Of a DNA stretch of 64,000 nt, positions 35,230 to 47,470 are shown piece by piece. Both the position numbers and the translations under genes were made by a program. This stretch comes from Juglans regia (lineage: Eukaryota; Streptophyta; Magnoliopsida; Fagales; Juglandaceae): positions 11,418,681 to 11,482,680 of the forward strand of contig NC_049901.1 of NCBI RefSeq assembly GCF_001411555.2, in the 5' to 3' direction. The number at the start of each line of letters is the position of its first letter. Within the stretch, counting starts at the first letter, position 1. Below the pieces are notes generated by a model. That model searched no databases. It saw only the letters and a program-made list of their open reading frames with translations, and was not told where the DNA came from.

Positions 35230-37510
35230 CGGACTCTATTTCAGAATTGATTCCATAAGACTCTACTATAGATGATGTAGAGTTAACACAGCCTACACAG
35301 GGGCAAAGCATTCCTCCACTCCCACCTAATATAAATACTAATACTAAATCGGGTGCTAGTGGTAGACCTAGGTCAATGGTTCAGAATTATTTTACAAGAA
35401 TACCAAAATGTGATCCAAGTAAACCTAGGGCTGCATGTAATTACAGTGGTGCTTCGTATGCATGTGATACGAAGACCAACGGTACAAAGTCCGTGAAGTA
35501 TCACATTGAGAAACCATGTAAGAAATGTCCGTTGAATAAGATGGATAAGTCCCAAACTACTCTAGGTTGGAAGGCGGGTGGAGGAAGTGGTAGTAGAAGA
35601 TTTGTGCCCACATCATTTGGTGTTAAGGCTTGCATACAGACTTTAGCAGAAATGATTATTTTTTATGAGTTGCCTTTTAAGTTTGTTGAAGGTGAGAGTT
35701 TCAAGAAGTTTGTTATTTGTCCTAAGTGGGTAGGGATTACATCCCGTGTTACGGTTGCGAATGACTGTTTTAGTGTGTACATGAGGAAAAAAATAAGTTG
35801 AGAAACGTTCTTCAAGGGCAGCGAGTTTCCCTCACCACGGATACATGAACATCCATGCAAAATCTCAACTATATATGTCTCACTGCACACTTTATTGATA
35901 ATAATTAAAATCTACATAAAAGAATTCTTTCTTTTTGTTTGGTTGAGAATTATAAGGGTGATACACTTGGTAGGGTCATAGAGATATGTTTGCATGATTG
36001 AGGGCAACCGAAAGTACTTGCAATCACACTTGATAATGTAAGTTCTAATAACATAGTAGTTTCTTATTTAAAAAAAATACCAAGTATAGGAGGGATACTG
36101 TTTTGGAACATGAATTCTTGTATGTTCGATATTGTGCCCACATCCTAAACTTAATCGTTCATAAGGGGTTGAGGGAATTTGATGAGTCTATTGTGAATGT
36201 GAGAGATGTTGTGAAATATGTTAAGTCCTCACCTCAAAGGTGGAGTACATTTAAGAAATGTGTTGGGTTGGAAGAGATTGCAAAGAAAAGGGGAATTTGC
36301 TTAGATGTACCGAGTATGTAGAACTCTACCAATCTTATGTTGGAGGGGGTTTTAAAATTTTGAAAAGGTTTTGAATGGTTGGAAGAAGAAGATTTAGGAT
36401 TTCTTACTAGTATTGGAGACGATGATGACGAAATCGATGATGTAGTGAATAGGAAAATGTCAAAGAAGTTAGGGCCTCCCAATAATAACGATTGGGAGAA
36501 TGTAATGTTGTTTGTAAGGTTTATTTAACTATTTCATGATGCAACTTTATGTTTTCTGGGGGGGTCAATATGTAACTTACAACTCCTTTTTTCTCGATGC
36601 GATTAACTTGGAGTGTGAAGAAGAAAGCCCCATGGTGGGATTAATCACAACAAATGAGGAAAAAATTTGACAAATATTGGAGTAACTTGGATAATATGAA
36701 TATGTTGTTGTTTGTTGAGATTATTATTGATCCCCGGTACAAAATACGATATTTTGACTTTGCATTAGAAGGGATGTATGCCAATGATCTCACAAAATCG
36801 GTTGATTTGAGTTGGAAGGTAAAAAATGTTTTAACCTGCATGTATGAGGCATATGCTAATAATGACGAAGACAGCAGTTCTGATCTACAATAGCAGCGCA
36901 CAAGTTCCCCACGTGAAGAAATAAATATCATAGATGGTAGTGGCAGTAGTAGAGTTAAGGATAGGACGGCAAAAAGAATGACCCTATTTAAGCAATGGTT
37001 ACAATCGAAAAACTCTTTGGAAAACAAGAATGAGGTTGATAGATACCTAGCTGAAAGTTGTGAAGATACATTTACAAGTTTTAACATTCTTATTTGGTAG
37101 AAGGTTAATTCAGTTAGATATCGCATGCATTCAAAGTTGCACATGATATACTTGCAATACTGGTATCTACTGTGGCCCCTGAATCTACAGCACTGCGGGT
37201 TGTGTCCTTGATCCTTTCGAAGTAGTTTATCTCTGATGATGGTTGAAAGTCTCATTTGTACATAGAATTGGCTCCATTCTTCTTATACTCCAATCAGCTT
37301 TAAGACTTTAATGGATGAGGTAGAGGATTTTGAGAGGCAATTGAGAATGTTTCTTATTTATTTTATTTTATAACTTTTAGGATCTATAATATTATATGTT
37401 ATATAAATTTATATAATTTGTTTTGTTTCTTTATTGTATAGAAATTGTCTGGGAGGGTGAAAATTCTATGGAGGCGTCAAATACAATGTCTACAACCAAT
37501 ACAAGTTAAT
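35230..37510 (+). pseudogene. hAT (Ac-like) transposase pseudogene
   Basis: Cut-and-paste DNA transposase of the RICESLEEPER/BED zinc-finger type. Readable pieces in order: a spacer (S-G-A-S-G-R-P-R-S); a BED-type zinc finger (35420-35550) whose second Cys is Ser (C-N-Y-S-G); F-G-V-K-A-C-I...F-V-E-G-E-S-F; T-T-D-T...T-S-M-Q-N-L-N-Y with Trp codons turned to stops; H-I-L-N-L-I-V-H-K-G-L (36130-36170); Q-R-W-S-T-F-K; I-I-I-D-P-R-Y-K; and the C-terminal dimerisation block E-V-D-R-Y-L...V-S-T-V-A-P-E-S (37030-37190), ending with E-I-V-W-E-G-E near 37440. There are several stops and frameshifts. I could not locate its terminal repeats. Confidence 0.88.
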
Positions 37511-39128
37511 GATGTGAATCTATTTTAGCTTATTAGTTTTCAATTTTCACTTTTATTACTAATTCATTTGTTTACACTTTACGGCGTACTGTGAAAACTG
37601 AAAAGTATGACAAGCCAAAAGATGTAGGAGGCTTGAAGCTGCCAGGAGGATAATTGTATAATTTTTATATATTGATGTAATTTGTATTGAGAGGTGAAAG
37701 TTATGCTTTTTTTTAAAGCTTTTGATGTAAATTACTAAATATGACTTTTAGTCTTCTCTGTCTTATTATTTTAGACATTCTTTTAATTTTCAGTTTTTGA
37801 GACTTGTATAATTTTTAGTTTTCATTATCTATGCTTGTGAATGGTTTTTTTTTCTCTTTCTTTTAGAAGGTAGATTTGATTCTATGTTAGTATATGCTAC
37901 TTGCATCATGATGTGCATGGTATAATTTTTAGTTTTCAATTTAATCTTGCTTAAATTGTTTGGATGAATATAGAAAATTTTTATTTTTTTGTTGTAAAAT
38001 CTTTTATTCAAAGTTATTGTATATAGACAACTTTCCTTTTATGATTATTTTTATTTTCCTTTCAAGTTCTTTTTTAGTATTTTTTGACTTAAAATTAAAT
38101 AAAATATTAATAAACTTTCACTGTTGGACCGAAAAACATAGGAATTTGATAGTACATAAGGATTGGGCCATTGGCCCATTTGGTTAAGGTTGGACCAAAT
38201 GAACAGACCGGACCGATCCTTATGCCTGTTCGGTCATGTCCACAAAACCTCGTCAAAACCGATTAAACCGGACCCAATTCACCCCTATCCCTATCTAGCT
38301 ATTTATCTCTCTCTAGTCTCCATTGCTTTTGTGTCATTCATGCTAGTCTTCCAGTGGGCAGCGGCCGAGAAGGGAATTAGTAGGTTTTAGCGAACAAAAA
38401 AGGAAGACTAGTAGATCGATCATGACAATCTCATTCGAAGTCAATGGCGAATGAAAACTTTGTGGATTCAGTGAACTTGCAAACCTTTATTGTTGGCACG
38501 TTTTGCACGTTTTGATAGTTTTCTTCTATTTAATCTATGTCGCTTTCGTTTTCTTGATCTTTTTCCTCTTCTTCCAATATTACTCTTCAGAGAGAAAAAA
38601 GCTGGTCTTCTACCTACCTGATCAGTTTCTAGAACAAGATAATAAATTTTATTATATTAGTCTTTTAGTTCTTAGGGTACTCCGGGCTCCACAGTACGAT
38701 GAAAAGTGACTTTTATTATATTATTTTTTAATAATATTATAAATTTTTTATTTTTTTAATAAATATTTATGATGATTAAAAATATATATAAAATAAAAAA
38801 AATAAAAAAAAAACTTTTTACCTATTCGGTAGACTTTTAGACTACATCTCTCAAGAGATATAGCATTACTCTAAAATTCAAGTTAAAGAAAGATAAAAAA
38901 TTTAGATTAAAAAAAATATTAAACTTCATCAAAGTATCTAATTATAAGATTATTAAGGACATTTTAATAAAATATAATCATTCATTAAATTTTACAAAGT
39001 TACTACACGTCAAATGATTAATAATTTTAAGAATTTTTTGATAAAATAGAACTTAACCAACTTAATAGAAAAATAACAAAAATTAATAAAAAAAATAAAA
39101 ATTATTATTCACAGTTAGATAATCACTT

Positions 39129-39168
<40 letters not shown>

Positions 39169-40537
39169 CTACGACGACTCAACCAACCCAAGTCAATGCC
39201 ATAATATTATATAATTAGAATAATATTAGATACATTCACTTCCCTCAATTGGTCATCACCACACGTGAAACTTGTTTTTAGAAGATCAGCTAAATATGAC
39301 GCATCGTTGGCTAATTCCTTCCCATGCATCAGGTGCATGCATGGAGATGATCACGTGTCTAATTAATTAATATTATTGATGATATTCCTGGTTATCTCAT
39401 GTACTATGCAATTACCTTAATATATGATCCTATATATATATATATTTTAATGGATATTTATCTTGAATATATATATAGTAGTACTAGCTAAGACGCGACG
39501 TCGTTCCTGTATGATCAAATTTTTCGGCATTGACTTTTGAATGGATGCAGCTTGCCGCCTCTTTCTTTTCTTTTTCTTTTTTTTTTGAAAAAGCCTCTTT
39601 CTTTTCTTGTGTTTCTTTTACGGTGGAATATATATGAATTATGATGCATGCTGCTTTTTACGAGACAACGTAAGCACTACTTAATTAACGTTTATTCTGC
39701 GGCTTATTACAGATATTTATAATTTTTTTAATTAATTAATGAAATATTCATATTATTCCACTAAAATGAATTTCAATTATATAAAATTACTTATGTAGAA
39801 TTAAAAAAATAAATATAAGAAATCGTAAATAGTTATATCTTTCCGAGTTGTACGTAAATATATATATATATATATATATGGCTTATATAATTCTCTACTT
39901 TTTTTTTTTAGAATGTCATAATATTTCTCTACTTTAATTAATGGCCGGTGTTTAATTTACTTTTGTTATACAGTTTATAATTATTCACAACGCAGCCGAT
40001 CGATAATAAGATCATTGGTGTCCCCAAGATCAGTATGTATATACGTACGTACGTACCCTGCACGTACATGAAGAAAGAAACAACCGGGTCGCGCTAGATC
40101 CAGTTCAACGGTGTAAATGTTTTAGTTCAATGGTAAATTAGGATTGAAAGGTATATGTTACAGACTCAAATCTAATTAATTTTTGGATACAAAAAAGAAG
40201 AAAAGAAGACCAAAACCTAATTATAAGACACTGATAAATTAAAAATGAAAAATTCTTCTTATCAGTCATTATTCATTATCCCACACTCCACTTCTTACAA
40301 AAACACACTCACAACTTATGAAAAATATCTCACACCCTATAAGAAAAAACTATAGGTGTGAATCTATTCTAAAATGTGAAAGTAAATAGTAGTTGATGCA
40401 TAGAATTCTTCAATTTTTATCCAAACTGCAGGTTTCAAACAGGAGAGAGCTAGATCATAGACATATGAAGTTATATACTGAACTCTACAATATTTTATAT
40501 TATTCATTTAATGCTGCTCGATTATTTTTCTTTTACT

Positions 40538-40590
<53 letters not shown>

Positions 40591-41350
40591 CATGTCATGC
40601 TGAGCATGCATAAAATCCTCTTCACGCAAGGAAATTGTATCATGTCATGCATGTTTACTGAGAATCAATCCAATGATCTCTGAACCCCCATGCTTATATA
40701 AGGATTTAATTGTCTAATTAAGTATATACAAGCTTAATGATCAAGATCAGGACGAGGTACTGGGTGTGTATATATAAGAACTAGTGTTGTTTGTCATTCA
40801 TCAAATAAAACCATGTTATAACAACTGATCATGTTATAACATGCAATATTTTTATGCTACAATTTCGTTGAAGTCGGCGTATACTTAATACTGATATCGA
40901 CACCAAAAGACGACTCCTTGACACTGATAAATTGTGGAAACATTCTTTTAATCACGTTTTGATGACCACGTTCGTACAGTTAGCTAGCGCTTTCAGATCA
41001 TGCATGAAAGCGAGTGGAGTGTTTTCTGCGCACAAAAAAGATACATGTATTCCACGTAAATTCTCTCGTAAAATATAATAAATAATTTAAATATTTTTAA
41101 TTTTTAATTTTTAAATAATAATATTAAAAAATAATATTTTATATAACTTTTAACTTCCATCATTTCAACTTTTTTCATTTCACCTTAACTCACTATTCAA
41201 ATTCAACCTTAACTTCCCAAATCATTTTCCAAAATTTACGAGTGTCCAGTTAAAAACCATGCACGCACGTGTGATCTTAATCTTGTTGGTCATAATAAAT
41301 AACTACAAGTTAAATATTCCGAGTTCACCACTGGGGTAAGAACCACATGA
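37511..41350. other. Intergenic DNA with long AT microsatellites
   Basis: No gene is recognised. Contents: a GC-richer block at 38160-38290 (GGACCGGACCG type) that may be the end of another hAT element; AT microsatellites at about 39131-39166 and 40541-40587; an M1-like MITE at about 41064-41220. The remaining frames are short and featureless. Confidence 0.5.
41064..41220. repeat. MITE family M1 copy (partial)
   Basis: Contains AAATATAATAAATAATTTAAA, ATAATATTTTATATAACTTTTAACTT and ends CACCTTAACTCACTATTC, all M1 blocks in inverted orientation. It lies just upstream of the small gene at 41445. Confidence 0.45.
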
Positions 41351-41352
41351 CC

Positions 41353-41360
41353 TATAAATA
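41353..41360 (+). promoter_or_regulatory. TATA box for the small gene at 41445
   Basis: TATAAATA preceded by CC, about 85 bp before the ATG. The position suits a short leader. Assignment is by consensus only. Confidence 0.5.
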
Positions 41361-41444
41361 GATGGCTGCTTCTTTGCTTCAAGCTGCAGATCTGCAGCTG
41401 GAAAATTTGGATTAAGATAATTAATAGCTGCGCACCAGCCTGCC

Positions 41445-41624
41445 ATGGCTTTAGGGTCGCATAATCAACCTGAAGTGCTGAAGAAGTCTACGGCAAGCAA
41501 AAAGTTTGGCAAGGGGAATTCACTCCCTCCCGTTAGAGGTCGTATGAAGCGCCAGATGTTTGCCTCTTTTATCCAGAAGATAAAGATCATTCTTCTTTGC
41601 AAACGCCCCAGTCATGACAACTAG
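41445..41624 (+). CDS. Small basic protein, 59 aa, K-R-x-x-F core
   Basis: A complete short gene: ATG in a good context (TGCCATGGC), 59 codons and TAG. The protein is Lys/Arg-rich with no signal peptide. Residues 27-56 contain L-P-P-V-R-G-R-M-K-R followed by a short amphipathic segment F-A-S-F-I-Q-K-I-K-I-I-L-L. The same layout recurs in the 61-aa protein at 49997, which supports both as real genes. The motif resembles an uncharacterised group of plant micro-proteins with a P-P-x-R-G-x-I-K core; I know no established function. It lacks the cysteine and W-R-x-Y pattern of DVL/ROTUNDIFOLIA peptides. It lies behind a TATA box, in an otherwise non-coding 8-kb neighbourhood. Confidence 0.7.
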   Translation: MALGSHNQPEVLKKSTASKKFGKGNSLPPVRGRMKRQMFASFIQKIKIILLCKRPSHDN

Positions 41625-42305
41625 TTACTTCTTCTTCTTCGATCTGCTGCTCTGTACGTGCCCGGAGTACGATATATATTAACTTCTGTTTTGTTTTCTT
41701 GCTAGATAAACATCTTTTTTTCTCTCTCTCTTTTTGTAGGAGCTACCATGCATGGTACCATGGATGGACGGATCAGATCAAATAATATTGTAGCATCAAT
41801 CTTGCAGTACGTATGTTTGCATTTTTAAGATTACCTTGTACGATCGAAGTCATGTACTGCGCTCGCTTTATATATATGTAGTTTCAAAGTAATATAATAT
41901 GGATCGGCAGAATAAGCAGCTTGATCGATGTTGAATATATAATATTGTGTTATATATATACAGGTTTTGGTCATGTGGTTTGAATATAAAACATGAAATT
42001 TCAAACTCTCGTACGTGTTCCAAAATATAATATGGGGCATATTGCAAAAATATGCATGCCGTACGTTCGTTCGTATATATGGATTCGAACTTATCTCATG
42101 CATGATGCCTTTACTGTTAAATATTATAAAACGATTTTTAACTACCATGCATGTTTTGCGTGGTGGAGATGGCCATAGCGCCTGGACTAACATATTCTAG
42201 CTGGGTACTGGAGTTAAGTACGTACTAATTAATTAGGTAATTAATTCTTCCGATGTTAAGTACGGCCTGATCGTGATGATCAGGAAAAGCAATCAAACAA
42301 AGGTA

Positions 42306-42351
<46 letters not shown>

Positions 42352-42546
42352 GATATAGTACGTAGATACCCGCCCCAGGTAGCTAGGAAGTTAAGCCGAT
42401 CGAGCAGCAGTACGTACATGATCATGATGAAACGCTCTACGGCCTGCGTAAGAATATCATGTTGTACGTAGTATTCCATGATCTTGAGCATATCCGGTCT
42501 TAATTAGATCACGATCTTCACTCTCAATTTCCCAGTTTGTCTCCAT

Positions 42547-42776
42547 GAATGGTGTTAGAAAACGAGGGACAGTTTTTCCAAAAGGAGTACGTAGTCTTGC
42601 ATCAGAATATTCTTACAATATCAGAAAATATATATGGAGATCTTGATATTTCATTGGTTTGAAATATGATCTCAAGACCTAAAGTCAAAGTTTCAAAGTC
42701 GATTGAAGAAGGATCTTGATATTTCATTGATTTTAATTTTGTCGGTAAATTTTCGGCAATTAAATGCCAATCCTAA
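42547..42776 (+). repeat. Local direct repeat, first copy
   Basis: Two parts, P (42547-42727, GGTGTTAGAAAAC start) and Q (42728-42776, ATTTTAATTTTGTC...CCAATCCTAA), recur downstream as Q' (43168-43216) and P' (43229-43452) in the same orientation. It is non-coding. Confidence 0.8.
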
Positions 42777-43019
42777 ATATTATTTTTTTTATCAATATAT
42801 TCATAAATATTACTCAATCATTGGTAGGACCCACCCCTTTATCAAAAAGTGCGTCTACACCCCACACATGGGGATCCCGCCCAGTATTTTTTTTTATCAT
42901 TTTTAAATATATATTTTTTTTAAATTCACAACGTCAATAAAAATACTTACTTAATCAATAAGTAAAAAAAAAAAAAAAACAGTCGGGATACCAGTTGGGA
43001 ATACCAAGTTGCGGTTTTA

Positions 43020-43165
43020 GTATTTTCTTTTATCAAATTCCAAAAAGTTAAAACTATCTCATCTCGTCTCACTATCTAAATATACATTTTTTTTTTTACA
43101 AACTGTCTCATCTTATCTTAACTAAAAAAATCTCATTATTATTTAAAATATCTCATCTTATATTG
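43020..43165. repeat. MITE family M1 copy
   Basis: Contains AACTATCTCATCTCGTCTCA, CTATCTAAATATAC and TCTCATCTTATCTTAAC. It lies between the two parts of the local duplication. Confidence 0.45.
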
Positions 43166-43167
43166 CA

Positions 43168-43452
43168 TGAATTTTAATTTTGTCTGTAAATTTTTGGCAA
43201 TTAAATGCCAATCCTAACATGCATGAATTAATGGTGTTAGAAAACAAGGGGACAGTTTTTTCAAAAGGAGTAGTACTCTTGCATCAGAATATTCTTACAA
43301 TATCAGAAAATATATATGGAGATCGAGCATGAACGGATCGATCAGAGTACCTGCAAGGCCCTAAATATGATCTCTATACATGCAAGACCTAGTCCTAAAG
43401 TCAAAGTTTCAAAGTCGATTGAAGAAGGATCTTGATATTTCATTGGTTTGAA
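43168..43452 (+). repeat. Local direct repeat, second copy
   Basis: Q' then P', see 42547-42776. P' carries an extra block around 43324-43370 (CATGAACGGATCGATCAG) not present in P. Confidence 0.8.
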
Positions 43453-44136
43453 CAATTCTGGCTGCACGTGCGTACGTTGTTAAATTATTATAATAATATT
43501 GATACATTGAACTATGTATATAAAGCCTTTTATATGGGAATTTCTGACCTAATTTGCGCCACTCGTTGATACTCTAATATTCTTGATCATGAACATCATC
43601 GATCCTTTCGCTGTCCTTGACGGATTTTCTTCCTAATTTTCCATATCTTTTTTTTTTTTTTTTAACAAAAAATCCTATGGTATTTTTGGTTTTCTAGAAC
43701 CGGATAGGTATTAGGTATTGTCAATATTCAATAATTTTTAGTTCTTTGGCTTTCTCTCAAATTCAATATATAATCTTTATAAATCTATTAGCTTGCTAGT
43801 AACTACATATAAAAAACAAGAAACAAATTATAGGTTGAGAGTACAAAAGTTATGCATTAGAAAACATAGACAATTATCTTATAACTTCGTTAAGGCCGGA
43901 TGGATCGTAAAATGGAACAAACTATAAACTACGTACCTAGATATATTAATTAATACTTTTGAAATTATTATATATATATATATTGTAATAGATCATAATT
44001 ACCATAGTCACTGATGAACTACAGCTCGTGATAAATTGAAACCTCCCACAATATGAATTAATACAAACAATGGTAGTTATTTAGTTTAGAATTTGCAACT
44101 TTAGGAACTAGAACACAGTCATGTACAGAAAGGAAA

Positions 44137-44285
44137 ATGATAGACATACAACTCTTTATACAACTATATTTTAAATTAGAGGTATTTTTATAAAATAAAT
44201 TATAAAAGTAACATTACTTTACATAAATACCATCAGTTTAAAATATGATTATATAAAAAATTATAAAAAAAAAAGAGAATTGTGT
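44137..44285. repeat. MITE family M2 copy
   Basis: Begins AAAATGATAGACATACAACTC and includes AAAGTAACATTACTTTACATAAATA, the inverted counterpart of the block in 17205-17360. The right end is near GAATTGTGTGTGTCACTC. Confidence 0.5.
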
Positions 44286-44454
44286 GTGTCACTCACAATG
44301 AGCTGTTTGCCACATGACTACAACAAATTTGAGTTTTTGTGTTGGTTTAGAATTTGTGACCGTCAATAATCCATCTCCAAATATAATCTTTAGTGGTGGG
44401 AAGATAAACTGACCAACGTTTGAATATTAAGGGTTATACGTTCAAACATTAGCA

Positions 44455-46679
44455 CACTACAAAAATTCTGGCCTTTTACGGCGAGTAGAATTCGCCGCAA
44501 AAATATAAATTTTCACCACAAAAGACTTCATTCGACCGATATTCGTTCGCAGCAAATTGGCCGAGAATAAATTGTCTGGGTTGATCAATTACGATGGCCT
44601 TCAGATTTCGTCGAATGGGATACCTTTTTCTGCGAAAACATTTTGTCGCAAATAAGCTATTCATGCAACATATAATCATTTTTGGCGCAAGCTTAATTCT
44701 CTAGAAACGACTATTTGCGGCGAGTAGTATTCGCCGCAAATAATGATAAACATTAAAAAAAATATCTGCGGCAAATTAGGATTCGCCGTAAAGAACAATT
44801 ATTCCAAAAAAAAATATAAATGCAGAACACGTATTCATCAAAATCCAAGCCATGCACTAAACATCCTCAAAAATATGTTTGCAATAGAATCACCAAATGC
44901 AATCTTGGATAATGTGCACATATGGGTTTCACATATAGCCACAACTTAATATATGTAAACATTTTCTCAGCCAAAAATTTTATAGTAACCAAAAAGAAAG
45001 CATAAAAAATTGTACAGTAAATCCAACAAGTCTAAGAGAATGTAATGAGTCCAACCAAAACAAACATAAAACTTTAGGCTCCATCCTCAAGATCAGATTG
45101 AGAGACTCACCTCCTCAGTGAGGGTAGTTTGGCTACATCCTCAAGATCATGTTTTGCTTTTGAGAGGTAGTGAAAGCATCATCATTTGAAAACACGCACA
45201 CACAAAAACATGGAAAGAAAGAAATAGAAATAGAAAGAAACAAGAGTAAAATAATAATAACAGTCGCCGTATTTAATATTACGCATAAACCAAGCAATCT
45301 GTTAAAGACCATTCAAAGAGCAAAATGCACAATGAAAAAAATAGAAAGTTGAGAGATGTACAAAAATATTTTGGACCCATATTTTACTTGCATAAAAAAA
45401 AATTAAGTATAAAAAGTAAATTAACCTCCCATAGCTTTAGACATCAAGTTCTCTAATCAAATAATCCATCAAACAAAGTAAATTCTCACGTGCAGCTAAT
45501 AATCAATCCTCACAATTAGGATAACAAATATAACACAGAACTTTGAATAGAGAAGAAAACATTCCCTTACTTCCACTGAATTATGTTTTTCAGCTTCTTT
45601 TCTATGAGACCAATTCCTTCAAGCACATTTGTTTGTTTTTCCCTCTTTTGCTGATAAACACCATTAGAATTTTTTTTTTCAAAATAAAATTTTCAATATG
45701 TGCAAATACACTTAAATTAAATGCAAGAATTCAAGCTCCCATTCAAGACAATAGAATGCTAACTGAATGGCTGTTAGCAACTCATCAACTGCGTTAACTG
45801 GACAATGCAATTTTACTGAATGGCTCTTAACTGGACAATGCAATTTTACAGAATGATTGTTAGCAACTCATCAACTACTAAAATTCACAGAACAAATAGC
45901 AATTAAAACTTGTAAGATGTCTCGGAAACAACCTGAAACAAAAAATAGCCAGAATAACAAAGATTTCTCCCTCTTGTTTATGATTCTGGGATGAACAAGT
46001 TTGAGAGAAAACAAAATTATACCAAACAAAAGTGAAAACAAGAGATTGAGAGACTCAAGATCATAACCCTTCAAGATTGCGGTGAATATACTAAAACCTC
46101 CGACAACATAACCCTTCAAAATTCACAAACCAGATGAAGACTCGAATTTTGTAGAAAAATAAGATCAACCCACTCTTTCATTCACAGCCAAGACCAAACC
46201 CAGAGAGAAAAATCAAGTACAGTTGCATGAGAAAAAGAGGAAAAAGAAAAGAAGAAGCCCGCTAGGTGAAGAAGCAAAACCTTACCAACAAAGTCGATGC
46301 CTATGATCAGCAAGAAACCGGAGATGCTTACAAAGAGGCACCAAAGAAGCTTCCGTTCAGACTTGAACTGTCACAATCGAGTTCCCAAAGAGCGCCCATT
46401 TACCCAAACAATACACAGGAACTCCAAATCTACGAAATCAAAACAAACAGAGATGAAGACAATAACACTATGCTTAGATGAAATGCTTGCAATACATATA
46501 CCTAAAACAGAAGGGGAAATTTTTGAAAAACACAGACCCATTCATTGAGCAGCAGCCCCTCGTCCACGCTCCGGTAGAGATCCCCCACATACGACGATGG
46601 AATGCAGAGAAAGAGAGAGAGAGAGATAATCAGGACGATTTGTAGAGAGTGGGAGAAACGGACGGAGAGAGATAGAGGG

Positions 46680-46737
<58 letters not shown>

Positions 46738-47165
46738 CACACACAAAGAAGAAGATAGAGAAAGAAACAAACGGAGGATTGAGAGACTCACCTCCTCGGC
46801 GAGGTGGCGATGGCATGGCAGTAGGTACGGCTTGGGAAGGGCGGCATCAAACTCAGAGAATAGAGAGTGAGTATCGAGACAGGGGAAAAGAAAAGAAAAG
46901 AGGGGGAGAAGGAAAAAATAAAGAGGGGGAAAAAGAAAAAAAAGAGAAAAAATATAGCCAAAACGTCGCCGTCCAATACCGATAACGTGCTATGTCAGGC
47001 TATTTGTATTTGCGGCGAAAATTGGTCGCCGCAAATAGTCTTTTTTGCGGTGAATCGCTCGCTCTCCACAAGAAAAACACGGCTACAGTGACAATGCATC
47101 TATGCCGTCCAATTTTAACTCTCCGCAATTTTATTTGGCCGCACTAACGGCTTTTTCTTGTAGTG
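44455..47165. mobile_element. Second CACTA element of the TCGCCGC family
   Basis: Starts CACTACAAAAATTC and ends TTCTTGTAGTG. Subterminal GCGGCGA / TCGCCGC motifs lie at about 44478-44795 and 46965-47130, as in the element at 27807-31546. It is 2711 bp, with no transposase. The adjoining trinucleotides are GCA and ACG, so no target duplication survives. A (GA)n tract sits about 430 bp from the right end, as in the other element. On the minus strand the interior looks like a captured 5' leader and intron region (for example a GTTG|GTAAGG donor near 46286), but I cannot identify a source gene. Confidence 0.8.
46681..46732. repeat. (GA)n microsatellite
   Basis: A nearly pure GA run within the second CACTA element, surrounded by further purine-rich sequence to 46960. 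Frames reading Arg-Glu or Ser-Leu here are artefacts of the repeat. Confidence 0.95.
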
Positions 47166-47470
47166 ACGTCACTATGCTGTCATTTCTTAGTTCATTACAT
47201 TTGATCATATATCATTAGACGTGCGAATGTAGATGGTACGTTCAAACATATGCTTAAACGTACCAACAACTTTGTAATTTATTCGAACATTATAAGATTT
47301 ATGTGCAAATGTATTGTTTTAAAATTAATTTTATATTGTCCGGATGAATTACGTTTGAACGTTACAAGAGACATGCAAACATTATTGCTATATAGTTCGA
47401 ATGTTTGAATGTACGTGCTTAAGCTTCGAACATTTGTTTCTTGGAGTTTAAATTTACAAATTTAAATGTC

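Larger units (their letters stand above)
41625..44300. other. Intergenic DNA with a local duplication
   Basis: No gene is recognised. It holds an AT microsatellite (42308-42341), a rearranged local duplication (42547-42776 against 43168-43452), an M1 MITE between the two copies, and an M2 MITE at 44137-44285. Confidence 0.5.
44315..47470. mobile_element. Old CACTA-like element interrupted by a younger CACTA
   Basis: The left part (44315-44454) starts GACTACAACAAATTT, a CACTA-type terminus with a changed first base, followed by GTGACCGTC and ACGTTCAAACATT blocks. The right part (47166-47470) has more ACGTTCAAAC / CGTTTGAACGTT variants. The same repeat type fills 8712-10815. The outer right end is not defined. 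The younger element 44455-47165 sits between the two parts. Confidence 0.5.

Noticed and set aside
31735..38290. A complete hAT element from the GC-rich block at 31745 to the block at 38170-38290
   Set aside because: I could not find matching inverted ends or an 8-bp duplication; the two blocks have different repeat motifs.
40393..42491. Frames containing Ile-Tyr repeats
   Set aside because: They read through AT microsatellites and have no other support.
46502..46985. Similar Arg-Glu / Ser-Leu frames in the second CACTA
   Set aside because: Same cause: GA and purine-rich simple sequence.
44452..47168. A 3-bp target duplication for the second CACTA
   Set aside because: The flanking triplets are GCA and ACG; shifting the border by one or two bases does not make them match.
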